In this document: positions 1 through 6,016 of the stretch, piece after piece | Layout of the letters: each line of letters opens with the position of its first letter | Position numbering within the stretch: the stretch's first letter is position 1 | From: Lachnospiraceae bacterium | GTDB taxonomy: Bacteria > Bacillota > Clostridia > Lachnospirales > Lachnospiraceae | Length of the DNA: 6,016 nucleotides | NCBI GenBank assembly: GCA_003488445.1 | Contig: DNLO01000051.1 | Coordinates: 1 to 6,016, forward strand | Direction of reading: 5' to 3' | Program-made: the position numbers and the translations under genes | Notes under the pieces: generated by a model | The model's input: the letters and a program-made list of their open reading frames with translations, nothing else | Told to the model about the DNA's origin: nothing | Database searches by the model: none

Positions 1-139
1 TTGCAGCATTCCAGGCAGGCGAGATTGCAAAGGGTGAGGCACAGCGTGCAGCTCTTTACGCAGACTATGTAGCATATCAGCAGAGACTTGCAGCATTCCA
101 GGCAGGTGAGATCGCAAAGGGTGAGGCACAGCGTGCAGC
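1..139 (+). repeat. Two direct copies of a 52-nt coding repeat, 87-nt period
   Basis: Nt 1-52 and 88-139 are the same sequence except at 20/107 (C/T) and 26/113 (T/C). Both differences are synonymous third positions (GGC/GGT and ATT/ATC). The period of 87 nt is exactly 29 codons, so the copies are in frame and encode the same 18 residues. Between them lie 11 residues (LYADYVAYQQR) that are not repeated afterwards. The first copy touches the window edge, so more units may lie upstream. Confidence 0.9.
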
Positions 140-269
140 AGGCCTTGCGGCAGCAGCAAACAACCCTGTTATCGCTTTCCAGAAGGAGCAGCTTGCAAAG
201 GCAGCAGCAATACAGGCTCAGAGAGCTGAGCTTCAGAAGCAGATTGACGCATATCTTAGAATGTTCTGA
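1..269 (+). CDS. C-terminal end of an Ala-rich repeat protein, function unknown (5' partial)
   Basis: The open frame begins at nt 3 (nt 1-2 belong to a codon cut by the window edge), runs 88 codons and stops with TGA at 267-269. I do not recognise the family. The visible part has 28 Ala among 88 residues, is rich in Gln, Glu, Lys and Arg, and has no membrane segment or cysteine. It should be strongly helical and perhaps coiled-coil. An 18-residue block, LAAFQAGEIAKGEAQRAA, occurs twice at a 29-residue period; the tail then changes to an Ala/Asn/Pro stretch and a charged helix ending QIDAYLRMF. Codon use differs from the genes downstream: 23 of 28 Ala codons are GCA and none is GCC, with CGT and CTT also used, which suggests a highly expressed gene. 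A strong terminator follows 36 nt after the stop, so this is the end of a separate transcription unit. The frame choice is supported by the two repeat copies differing only at third codon positions. Another open frame at 88-282 crosses the same repeat but is a shadow. Confidence 0.8.
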   Translation, partial: AAFQAGEIAKGEAQRAALYADYVAYQQRLAAFQAGEIAKGEAQRAAGLAAAANNPVIAFQKEQLAKAAAIQAQRAELQKQIDAYLRMF

Positions 270-305
270 TCAGATCAACTGAAATATACAGAAATTTGTT
301 ACCGG

Positions 306-337
306 GACCCGGGCTGATGAAGCCCGGGTCTTTTTTT
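306..337 (+). terminator. Strong intrinsic terminator after the repeat protein gene
   Basis: A perfect 10-bp GC-rich stem (GACCCGGGCT at 306-315 with AGCCCGGGTC at 321-330) closes a 5-nt loop (GATGA) and is followed at once by seven T residues (331-337). It lies 36 nt past the stop codon of the upstream gene and before the promoter of the next operon. It therefore ends the upstream transcript and insulates the polyphosphate operon from it. Confidence 0.95.
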
Positions 338-360
338 GATTTTTCCGGGCTCGATTTTGT

Positions 361-390
361 GCGACAAGATCAGCGGTAATATGGTAAAAT
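361..390 (+). promoter_or_regulatory. Probable housekeeping sigma promoter with extended -10 for the DUF815-ppx-ppk-galT operon
   Basis: TAAAAT at 385-390 matches the -10 consensus at five of six positions and is preceded by TGG (382-384), giving an extended -10 (TGn). A weak -35, GCGACA at 361-366 (four of six), sits 18 nt upstream. The position fits, just after the terminator and before the first gene. With normal geometry transcription would start at about 396-399, which coincides with the A of the ATG at 398, so the mRNA may have no leader. The call is from sequence match only. Confidence 0.6.
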
Positions 391-397
391 CATAACC

Positions 398-1678
398 ATG
401 ATAGTTGATAAGCTGATACTTTACAGGAATTTCAAAGCAGAACCCCTGCTGAGAGATCTGGTGGCACTGTTTGAAAACGCGGGAGATGCCGCTCTGGCTT
501 ATTCCGCAGCCGGCAGACTCGTCAGCATTTCCATGGATATGGGATTTAAGGGGAATCTCTGGCATACTTTTCTGACATACCTGCTGGCAAATAATGAGAA
601 TACATACAGCAAGGCCTGCGAGATACGGGGACATGTGGAGGGTACCGTCAATGAGGTCGCCTTGCATGATATAGGTGTATTCTTCGATATGTTTGCGTTC
701 GATCCCAATGATATCGACACAAAATACGGCGTGGACTGCTTCAGACCGCTGATAAGCTTCGATATGTCAGAGGAAGGCAAGATGTTCAACAAGCGTATAC
801 GTGACAGGATATGCGATCTGTCCGTCAGGCTTGCCGCCGCAAAGGATCCCGGAGAGATGAAGACCATGACCGAGGACTTCTACAAGGACTACGGTGTGGG
901 GCTTTTCGGGCTTCACAAGGCCTTTAAGATACATGAGGACATAGAGAGCGGAGGCTTCGAGATCAGGCCGATAATGAGGGTCGCCCATGCTGAGCTTAAG
1001 GATCTCGTGGGATACGAGCAGCAGAAGCAAAAGCTGACAGAGAATACCGAGGCCTTTATCAAAGGGCTTCCCGCGGGCAACTGTCTGCTCTACGGGGATT
1101 CCGGTACGGGCAAGTCTTCCTCCATAAAGGGTATCATGAACAGATATTATGAAGACGGCCTCAGGATAATAGAGCTCTACAAGCATCAGTGCAGATATCT
1201 GAATGATATAATGGCTGTCCTTAAGGAGAGGAACTACCGGTTCATTATCTATATGGACGATCTTTCCTTCGAGGATGAGGAGACGGAATACAAGTATCTG
1301 AAGGCAGTGATCGAGGGCGGCCTGGAAAAAAAGCCGGACAATGTACTGATATATGCCACATCCAACAGACGTCATCTGATCCACGAGGGATTCTCGGACA
1401 AGCTGGACCGCGGTGTGAACGACGATATCCATGAAAGCGATACGGTGGAAGAGAAGCTGTCCTTATATCACCGTTTCGGGATAACCATCTATTACGGCAA
1501 ACCCACGCCGAAGGAGTACCGGAATATAGTATGCGAGCTTGCGAGAAGAAACGGTATGGAGATGGATGAGGATGAGCTCATCAGACAGGCCGGCAGCTGG
1601 GAGATAGAGCACGGCGGCATCTCGGGACGTACTGCAAGGCAGTTTATTGATCACTTAAGGTCGAAGGGGCAGGCATAA
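398..1678 (+). CDS. DUF815-family AAA+ ATPase (uncharacterised ATP-binding protein)
   Basis: A 426-residue cytosolic protein with no signal peptide or membrane segment. Residues 1-200 form a mostly helical N-terminal region; the AAA+ module follows. Visible motifs: a lead-in GYEQQKQKL (205-213), Walker A GDSGTGKS (233-240, Lys239), Walker B FIIYMDD (282-288, Asp287/Asp288), sensor-1-like YATSNRR (319-325, Asn323), EEKLSLYHRFGI (351-362), which may carry the arginine finger, and a C-terminal GGISGRTARQF (406-416) that looks like sensor 2. This order and spacing match what I recall of DUF815; the family has no agreed biochemical role, so the substrate is unknown. The ATG at 398 is the first possible start, because an in-frame stop lies at 377-379 with no ATG/GTG/TTG between. 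The N-terminus (KLILYRNF, GNLWHTFL) looks family-typical. No Shine-Dalgarno precedes it. It heads a coupled operon with polyphosphate genes, so a polyP-linked role is a reasonable inference, not a demonstrated one. Confidence 0.88.
   Translation: MIVDKLILYRNFKAEPLLRDLVALFENAGDAALAYSAAGRLVSISMDMGFKGNLWHTFLTYLLANNENTYSKACEIRGHVEGTVNEVALHDIGVFFDMFAFDPNDIDTKYGVDCFRPLISFDMSEEGKMFNKRIRDRICDLSVRLAAAKDPGEMKTMTEDFYKDYGVGLFGLHKAFKIHEDIESGGFEIRPIMRVAHAELKDLVGYEQQKQKLTENTEAFIKGLPAGNCLLYGDSGTGKSSSIKGIMNRYYEDGLRIIELYKHQCRYLNDIMAVLKERNYRFIIYMDDLSFEDEETEYKYLKAVIEGGLEKKPDNVLIYATSNRRHLIHEGFSDKLDRGVNDDIHESDTVEEKLSLYHRFGITIYYGKPTPKEYRNIVCELARRNGMEMDEDELIRQAGSWEIEHGGISGRTARQFIDHLRSKGQA
1663..1668 (+). promoter_or_regulatory. 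Ribosome binding site of the Ppx/GppA-like gene, inside the end of the DUF815 gene
   Basis: AAGGGG lies 10 nt before the ATG at 1679. The DUF815 gene stops with TAA at 1676-1678 and the next ATG follows with no gap (TAAATG). The site is embedded in the upstream coding sequence, so translation of the two genes is probably coupled. Confidence 0.6.
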
Positions 1679-3214
1679 ATGAAAAAGCTATTTTCTGCGA
1701 TCGATGTAGGCTCATACGAGCTGTGCATGAAGGTGTTTGAACTGGGCGGCAAGAACGGTATCAAGGAGATAGACTGTGTCAGGCACAGGATAGACATTGG
1801 CAATGATACCTTCCATACAGGCATGATCAGCCATGGCAAGATGAATGAGCTTTGCGAGATCCTGAAGGGCTTCAGGAAGATAATGGAGGGCTACAGGATC
1901 ACCGATTATCTTGCCTTCGGTACATCTGCCATGAGAGAGACCGTGAATACCAGTGTGGTTCTTGATCAGATCGAGAGAAGGACAGGCATACATGTAGAGG
2001 TACTCAGCAACTCCGAACAGCGCTTCCTCGAGTACAAGGGTGCTGCCCTGATGAGCGACTTCGACCATTATGTGGAGCAGGGCACAGCTTTCGTAGACAT
2101 AGGAGGAGGGTCCACCCAGGTGACTCTTTTCAATAAGGGGCATCTGGCCACTACGGTCAATCTGCATCTCGGGACTCTGAGGATCAGGACGAAGCTCCAT
2201 GAGATGGAGCCTGTCTATTCGGACTTCGTCATGCTGATCAGTGAGATCGTCAATAATGAACTCGACTATTTCAAGAGCCTTTATCTGGGTGATATCAAGA
2301 TAGAGAATATCATCATAATAGATGACTATATGCCGGCCATCATGTCCCAGTTCAAGGAACGGGATGATCATCACATCACCGTAAGAGAATACAAGGATAT
2401 CATGAGAGCCGCGGCCCTGACGTCACCCTATCAGATCGCGGGCAGGTTCGGCATACCCGAGGAGAATGCGTCGCTGCTGCTCCCCTCGGCCATAATTGTA
2501 GACAGACTGATAGATATCATGCAGGCCAGAAATCTGTATCTTCCGGGAGTGTCCCTTTCGGACGGCATCGCCTGCAATTATGCGGACGTCAAGGGATATA
2601 TCCGGCCCACGCACAATTTCAACGACGACATCATCAGCTCCGCGAATACCATCGCCAGAAGATACGGCTCCTTTGACATGCTCACCGGCAAGATGGTCTA
2701 TGCTGCGCTTGCCATATTTGACGCGACGGTCAGGCTCCACGGCATGAACGCCAGAGACAGACTGCTGCTCCACATATCCGCCATGCTCCGCAATGTAGGC
2801 AAGTATGTGTCTCTCAGCGTGCCTGCAGAGATGTCCTATGCCATTATCAAGGATTCCGAGATCATAGGCATATCCCACAAGGAGAGAAAGATGGTGGCCG
2901 CCATAGTGCAGAATTCCTATCCCAACAATATAAGCTATGAGAAGTTCGAGAAGCTGAAGCTCGCTGAAGAGGACAGGATCAAGACTACCAAGCTCACGGC
3001 GATCCTGCGCGTGGCGACGGGACTGGCCCGCAATACCCAGAAGACCGTCGAGAGCATATCGGTACAGCTTAAGGATAAGGAGCTGGTGATACGGGTGAGC
3101 GCAAAGGACAAGATGCTTCTGGAAAAAGGACTGTTCAGAGAGAGAACAGATACATTTGAAGAGGTATTCGGCATCACTCCGGTACTCAAGGTCATGAAAG
3201 GAAACCTGAAATGA
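1679..3214 (+). CDS. Ppx/GppA-family exopolyphosphatase-like protein with altered active-site residues
   Basis: A 511-residue cytosolic protein with the Ppx/GppA fold (ASKHA superfamily), close in length to E. coli Ppx. Known members release phosphate from the end of polyphosphate (Ppx) or hydrolyse pppGpp (GppA). Visible motifs: phosphate-1 loop AIDVGSYEL (7-15), FGTSAMRE (80-87), VLSNSEQRFLEYKG (108-121), phosphate-2 loop FVDIGGGSTQ (138-147), LHLGTLRIR (162-170), then a helical HD-like C-terminal region (about 311-511). Aligned from memory with E. coli Ppx, catalytic Glu121 corresponds to Gln114 and Glu150 to Gln147, while Asp140, the Gly triplet and Ser145 are kept. In the HD-like part the usual LH(D/E)xG reads LRNVG (370-374), and the later His in the RYH-type motif is replaced (IVQNSY, 409-414). 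The protein may therefore have altered or weak hydrolysis, or bind polyP or nucleotide as a sensor. Direct coupling to ppk supports a polyP role; a (p)ppGpp role cannot be excluded. The family call is firm, the activity is not. Confidence 0.88.
   Translation: MKKLFSAIDVGSYELCMKVFELGGKNGIKEIDCVRHRIDIGNDTFHTGMISHGKMNELCEILKGFRKIMEGYRITDYLAFGTSAMRETVNTSVVLDQIERRTGIHVEVLSNSEQRFLEYKGAALMSDFDHYVEQGTAFVDIGGGSTQVTLFNKGHLATTVNLHLGTLRIRTKLHEMEPVYSDFVMLISEIVNNELDYFKSLYLGDIKIENIIIIDDYMPAIMSQFKERDDHHITVREYKDIMRAAALTSPYQIAGRFGIPEENASLLLPSAIIVDRLIDIMQARNLYLPGVSLSDGIACNYADVKGYIRPTHNFNDDIISSANTIARRYGSFDMLTGKMVYAALAIFDATVRLHGMNARDRLLLHISAMLRNVGKYVSLSVPAEMSYAIIKDSEIIGISHKERKMVAAIVQNSYPNNISYEKFEKLKLAEEDRIKTTKLTAILRVATGLARNTQKTVESISVQLKDKELVIRVSAKDKMLLEKGLFRERTDTFEEVFGITPVLKVMKGNLK
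3197..3202 (+). promoter_or_regulatory. Ribosome binding site of ppk, inside the end of the Ppx/GppA-like gene
   Basis: AAAGGA lies 8 nt before the ATG at 3211, which is good spacing and fixes this start. The junction is an ATGA overlap (start 3211-3213, upstream stop 3212-3214), the classic arrangement for translational coupling by re-initiation. It implies linked synthesis of the kinase and its putative partner. Confidence 0.7.
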
Positions 3215-5343
3215 AGAAGAAGGAAAACAGGATAAAGGATCTGAAGGACCCCAAATACTATATGAACAGAGAACTCTCGTGGATGCAGTTCGACGGGAGG
3301 ATACTGGAGGAGGCCAGAGATTCGGCCAACCCGCTCTTTGAGAGACTGAAGTTCCTGTCTATCACGGCATCCAACCTGGACGAGTTCTTCATGATAAGGA
3401 TAGCATCACTCAAGGATATGATGTCGGCCGGCTATATGAAGCCGGATATCTCGGGGATGACACCGAAGATGCAGCTGGAGGAGCTGTCGGAAGTGACTCA
3501 CACCTTTGTATCCGAGCAGTATTCCACCTTTACCAGGATGCTGATGCCGAGGCTCGCCGAGGCGGGGCTTCGCTTCATCAAGCATCATGAGGAGCTCAAT
3601 CCCGCGGAACAGGAATATGTGGACGGATATTTCAGGGACAACGTATATCCCGTGCTGACTCCCATGGCCGTGGATTCATCCAGGCCGTTCCCGCTGGTGC
3701 GCAATAAGACGCTCAATATTGGTGCACTGGTGCGTACCGAGGAAAACGATATTGAGTTTGCCATGGTCCAGGTCCCCTCTGTCATACCGCGTGTGGTGGA
3801 GCTTCCGTCTGACAGTGAGGGCAGGAGGTCGGTCATCCTGCTGGAGGAGATCATAGAGAGGAATATAGGAGGACTCTTCCTTTCCTACAACGTGATATGC
3901 GCGCATCCCTTCAGAGTCATGAGAAATGCCGATTTTACCATAGATGAGGACGAGGCAGACGATCTGCTCACGGAGATCGAAAAAAGACTGAAGCAGAGAC
4001 AGCGTGGCGATGCCATCAGGCTTGAATGCGAATCCGGGATGGACAGGAGGCTGCGCCGTATACTGCAGGAAGAGCTGGAGGTGGAGGATCAGGATGTATA
4101 CCAGATCAACGGTCCCCTGGATCTGACTTTCCTGATGAAGATGTACGGACTGGACGGGTTCGATCATCTGAAAGCCGTAAGCTATGAGCCTCAGTTTCCT
4201 AAATACATGCAGAGAGAGATCAGCATATTCGATCAGATCAAGGATCATGATATCCTGCTTTGGCATCCTTATGATTCCTTCACTCCCGTAGTGAGGTTCA
4301 TACAGGAGGCGGCTCAGGATGAAGAGACCCTGGCCATCAAGCAGACACTCTACAGAGTGTCCGGCAACTCTCCGATCATCAGAGCCCTGGCTACAGCTGC
4401 GGAGAACGGCAAGCAGGTCACGGTGCTGGTGGAGCTGAAGGCGAGGTTCGACGAGGAGAACAATATCATCTGGGCAAGGATGCTTGAAAAAGCCGGCTGT
4501 CACGTGATATACGGACTGAAAGGTCTGAAGACACATTCGAAGATCACACTTGTGGTACGTCAGGAAGAGGACGGACTGAAAAGGTATGTACATCTTGGCA
4601 CCGGCAACTACAACGACTCTACGGCCAAGCTCTATACCGATATCGGTTTCCTTACCTGTGCGGAGCCCTACGGCGAGGATGCCACTGCCGTGTTCAATAT
4701 GCTTTCGGGGTATTCCGAGCCTGCTATATGGAACAAGCTGTCGATAGCACCTCTCTGGCTGAAGGACAGATTCCTGTATCTTATCAACAGGGAGTGCGAG
4801 AATGCAGCCAACGGCAGAGAGGCCCACATCATAGCCAAGGTCAATTCCTTATGTGACAGAGATATCATCGAGGCACTCTACAGAGCTTCCGGAGCCGGAG
4901 TAAAGATAGACCTGATAATCAGAGGGATATGCTCGCTGAGACCGGGGATCCCCGGAGTATCGGAGAACATCACCGTACGCTCCATAGTGGGCACCTTCCT
5001 GGAGCATGCCAGGATATTCTGGTTCCTTAACGAGGGCAAGGAGGAGGTCTACTGCGCATCGGCAGACTGGATGCCGAGGAACCTGGAGCGCAGGGTAGAG
5101 ATACTGTTCCCTCTGGAGACTCCCAGGATAGTGGACAGTCTGAAGCATATACTCAAGGTGCAGCTGGAGGACAATACGAAGGCACGTCTTATGAGAAGCG
5201 ACGGGACATACGAGCGCCTGTCTCCCGGACGCAGCACACCGGTATGTGCCCAGGAGGTATATATGAAGGAGGCCCTCGCCTTTGCGGCAGAGAGAAAGAA
5301 GGCCGTCAACGAGAGAGTGTTTGTGGCAGAGGAGAAGAAGTGA
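3211..5343 (+). CDS. ppk1: Polyphosphate kinase 1 (EC 2.7.4.1)
   Basis: A full-length 710-residue Ppk1 (E. coli 688). It reversibly transfers the ATP gamma-phosphate to a growing polyphosphate chain through a phosphohistidine intermediate. The N domain opens with NRELSWMQFDGRILEEA (19-35) and SNLDEFFMIR (54-63). The head domain follows, then two phospholipase D-like catalytic domains (from about 330). Catalytic residues match E. coli with a constant offset of 7: His442 in KTHSK (E. coli His435, the phosphorylated residue), His599 in EHARIFWF (His592), Tyr475 (Tyr468), Arg571 in RGICSLRPG (Arg564), and Mg-binding Arg382 (YRVS) and Arg412 (KARFDE) for Arg375 and Arg405. Asn55 corresponds to ATP-binding Asn45. 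HLGTGNYNDSTAKLYTD (461-477) and SADWMPRNLERRVE (617-630) are also family signatures. Nothing is missing, so an active enzyme is expected. The end is a charged helical tail (about 685-710, AAERKKAVNERVFVAEEKK). It overlaps both neighbours, so its expression is tied to the operon promoter. E. coli numbering is from memory. Confidence 0.98.
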   Translation: MKKKENRIKDLKDPKYYMNRELSWMQFDGRILEEARDSANPLFERLKFLSITASNLDEFFMIRIASLKDMMSAGYMKPDISGMTPKMQLEELSEVTHTFVSEQYSTFTRMLMPRLAEAGLRFIKHHEELNPAEQEYVDGYFRDNVYPVLTPMAVDSSRPFPLVRNKTLNIGALVRTEENDIEFAMVQVPSVIPRVVELPSDSEGRRSVILLEEIIERNIGGLFLSYNVICAHPFRVMRNADFTIDEDEADDLLTEIEKRLKQRQRGDAIRLECESGMDRRLRRILQEELEVEDQDVYQINGPLDLTFLMKMYGLDGFDHLKAVSYEPQFPKYMQREISIFDQIKDHDILLWHPYDSFTPVVRFIQEAAQDEETLAIKQTLYRVSGNSPIIRALATAAENGKQVTVLVELKARFDEENNIIWARMLEKAGCHVIYGLKGLKTHSKITLVVRQEEDGLKRYVHLGTGNYNDSTAKLYTDIGFLTCAEPYGEDATAVFNMLSGYSEPAIWNKLSIAPLWLKDRFLYLINRECENAANGREAHIIAKVNSLCDRDIIEALYRASGAGVKIDLIIRGICSLRPGIPGVSENITVRSIVGTFLEHARIFWFLNEGKEEVYCASADWMPRNLERRVEILFPLETPRIVDSLKHILKVQLEDNTKARLMRSDGTYERLSPGRSTPVCAQEVYMKEALAFAAERKKAVNERVFVAEEKK
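5328..5334 (+). promoter_or_regulatory. Ribosome binding site of galT, inside the end of ppk
   Basis: AGAGGAG lies 8 nt before the ATG at 5343. The ppk stop TGA (5341-5343) shares its A with the galT start (TGATG), so galT is translationally coupled to ppk. No terminator or promoter is visible at the junction. Confidence 0.7.
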
Positions 5344-6016
5344 TGGGAGCAGAGAAATATATAAAAGCACTGGTGGATTACGGCATCCGGACGGGATTGA
5401 TAGATGAGGGGGAGAGGATATATTCCACGAATCTGATCCTCGATGTGATGGATCTCGATGAGTATGACATCACACAGAGTGCCGTGGAGATCCGCAGCTA
5501 TTCGGCCTCCGGAGATGAGCTGGAGTCGATATTGAAGGGACTTGTCGATGATGCGGTATCGAGGGGAGTGACTCAGGACGATACGGTGTCGAGAGACCTT
5601 TTTGATACAAGGCTCATGAACTGCATCACTCCGAGACCTTCTTATGTCAGGAAGAGATTCGAGGAGCTGTACGCTTCCTCTCCCATACAGGCTACCGACT
5701 GGTATTATAAGTTTTCCTGTGATACGGACTATATTCGAAGATACAGGATCAAAAAAGACGTAAAGTGGACGACCGCCACTCCATACGGAGATCTGGACAT
5801 CACGATCAACCTGTCAAAGCCCGAGAAGGATCCAAAGGCCATTGCTGCGGCAAAGAACGCACCTCAGTCTGCATATCCCAAGTGCCAGCTCTGCGCTGAG
5901 AACGAAGGATACAGAGGACGGATGAACCATCCTGCAAGAGAGAATCACAGGATAATACCCATAGAGCTTGCAGGCGAGGAGTTCTTCCTCCAGTATTCGC
6001 CCTATGTTTACTACAA
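5343..6016 (+). CDS. galT: Class II UTP/UDP-glucose--hexose-1-phosphate uridylyltransferase, N-terminal part (3' partial)
   Basis: The frame is open from the ATG at 5343 to the window edge: 224 full codons plus two bases, under half of the usual roughly 500 residues. GalT moves UMP between UDP-glucose and galactose-1-phosphate in the cytosolic Leloir pathway (EC 2.7.7.12). It is the Firmicutes class II type, recognisable from FEELYASSPIQATDWYYKF (106-124), the block running TPYGDLDITINLSKPEKDPK (146-165), YPKCQLCAENEGYRGR (178-193, with Cys181 and Cys184), and MNHPARENHRIIP (194-206) followed by QYSPYVYY (217-224). Residues 1-100 are the more variable helical start (YIKALVDYGIRTGLI). No frameshift is present. 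The start is supported by AGAGGAG 8 nt upstream and by the TGATG overlap with ppk. Its place behind the polyP genes is the odd point; neighbouring galK or galE could lie beyond the window. Confidence 0.95.
   Translation, partial: MGAEKYIKALVDYGIRTGLIDEGERIYSTNLILDVMDLDEYDITQSAVEIRSYSASGDELESILKGLVDDAVSRGVTQDDTVSRDLFDTRLMNCITPRPSYVRKRFEELYASSPIQATDWYYKFSCDTDYIRRYRIKKDVKWTTATPYGDLDITINLSKPEKDPKAIAAAKNAPQSAYPKCQLCAENEGYRGRMNHPARENHRIIPIELAGEEFFLQYSPYVYY

Noticed and set aside
88..282. A 64-codon + strand frame rich in Gln, Arg and Ser across the repeat
   Set aside because: It is out of frame with the 3-269 reading frame, in which the repeat copies differ only at synonymous positions; it has no family-like features.
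377..382. TAATAT as an alternative -10 element
   Set aside because: It matches consensus at only four of six positions and lacks a -35 at proper spacing; TAAAAT at 385-390 with the TGn extension is better.
270..397. Possible small RNA, riboswitch or small gene in the only intergenic gap
   Set aside because: The 128 nt are accounted for by the terminator and promoter; no conserved aptamer-like structure or SD-led short frame is visible.
3428..3445. Hairpin CCGGCT-ATATGA-AGCCGG inside ppk1
   Set aside because: The 6-bp stem has no T run and sits in conserved coding sequence, so it is not supported as a terminator or attenuator.
3676..4827. A long (383-codon) open frame on the - strand opposite ppk1, with other long - strand frames opposite the remaining genes
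   Set aside because: They lie wholly within strongly conserved coding sequence on the + strand, have no recognisable motifs and are explained by codon bias.
4942..4955. Perfect 14-bp palindrome CCGGGGATCCCCGG
   Set aside because: It encodes the Arg-Pro-Gly-Ile-Pro-Gly part of the conserved Ppk1 motif, has no loop or partner site, and is probably a coincidence.

Overview
The window looks like chromosomal DNA from an anaerobic Gram-positive bacterium of the Clostridia, most likely Lachnospiraceae. This is inferred from the class II (Firmicutes-type) GalT, the DUF815 ATPase, the clostridial flavour of the Ppx/GppA-like protein, the frequent AGA/AGG and ATA codons, and the gene order. No database search was possible. 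No mobile element, CRISPR array, tRNA or rRNA is visible.

Layout, all on the + strand: (1) nt 1-269 is the 3' end of a very alanine-rich, repeat-containing protein of unknown function. (2) nt 270-397 is the only intergenic gap; it holds a textbook intrinsic terminator (306-337) and then a promoter (about 361-390) for the downstream genes. (3) nt 398-1678 encodes a DUF815-family AAA+ ATPase. (4) nt 1679-3214 encodes a Ppx/GppA-like protein with several non-canonical active-site residues. (5) nt 3211-5343 encodes a complete polyphosphate kinase 1 with its catalytic residues intact. (6) nt 5343-6016 encodes the N-terminal 224 residues of a class II galactose-1-phosphate uridylyltransferase, cut by the window edge.

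The last four genes abut or overlap (0 nt gap, 4-nt ATGA overlap, 1-nt TGATG overlap), so they almost certainly form one translationally coupled operon. Its core is polyphosphate metabolism: Ppk1 makes polyP from ATP, and the Ppx/GppA-like protein would be the degrading, sensing or regulatory partner. The DUF815 ATPase has no established function, and its position suggests a polyP-linked role. GalT (Leloir pathway) at the distal end is not obviously connected.

The points most worth a second look are the altered Ppx/GppA-like protein (Gln at two positions that are Glu in E. coli Ppx, and a degenerate HD-like motif), the linkage of an uncharacterised AAA+ ATPase to polyP genes, a promoter placed so that the first mRNA appears leaderless, and the near-identical internal repeat in the upstream protein. 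None of these alone proves a new system.
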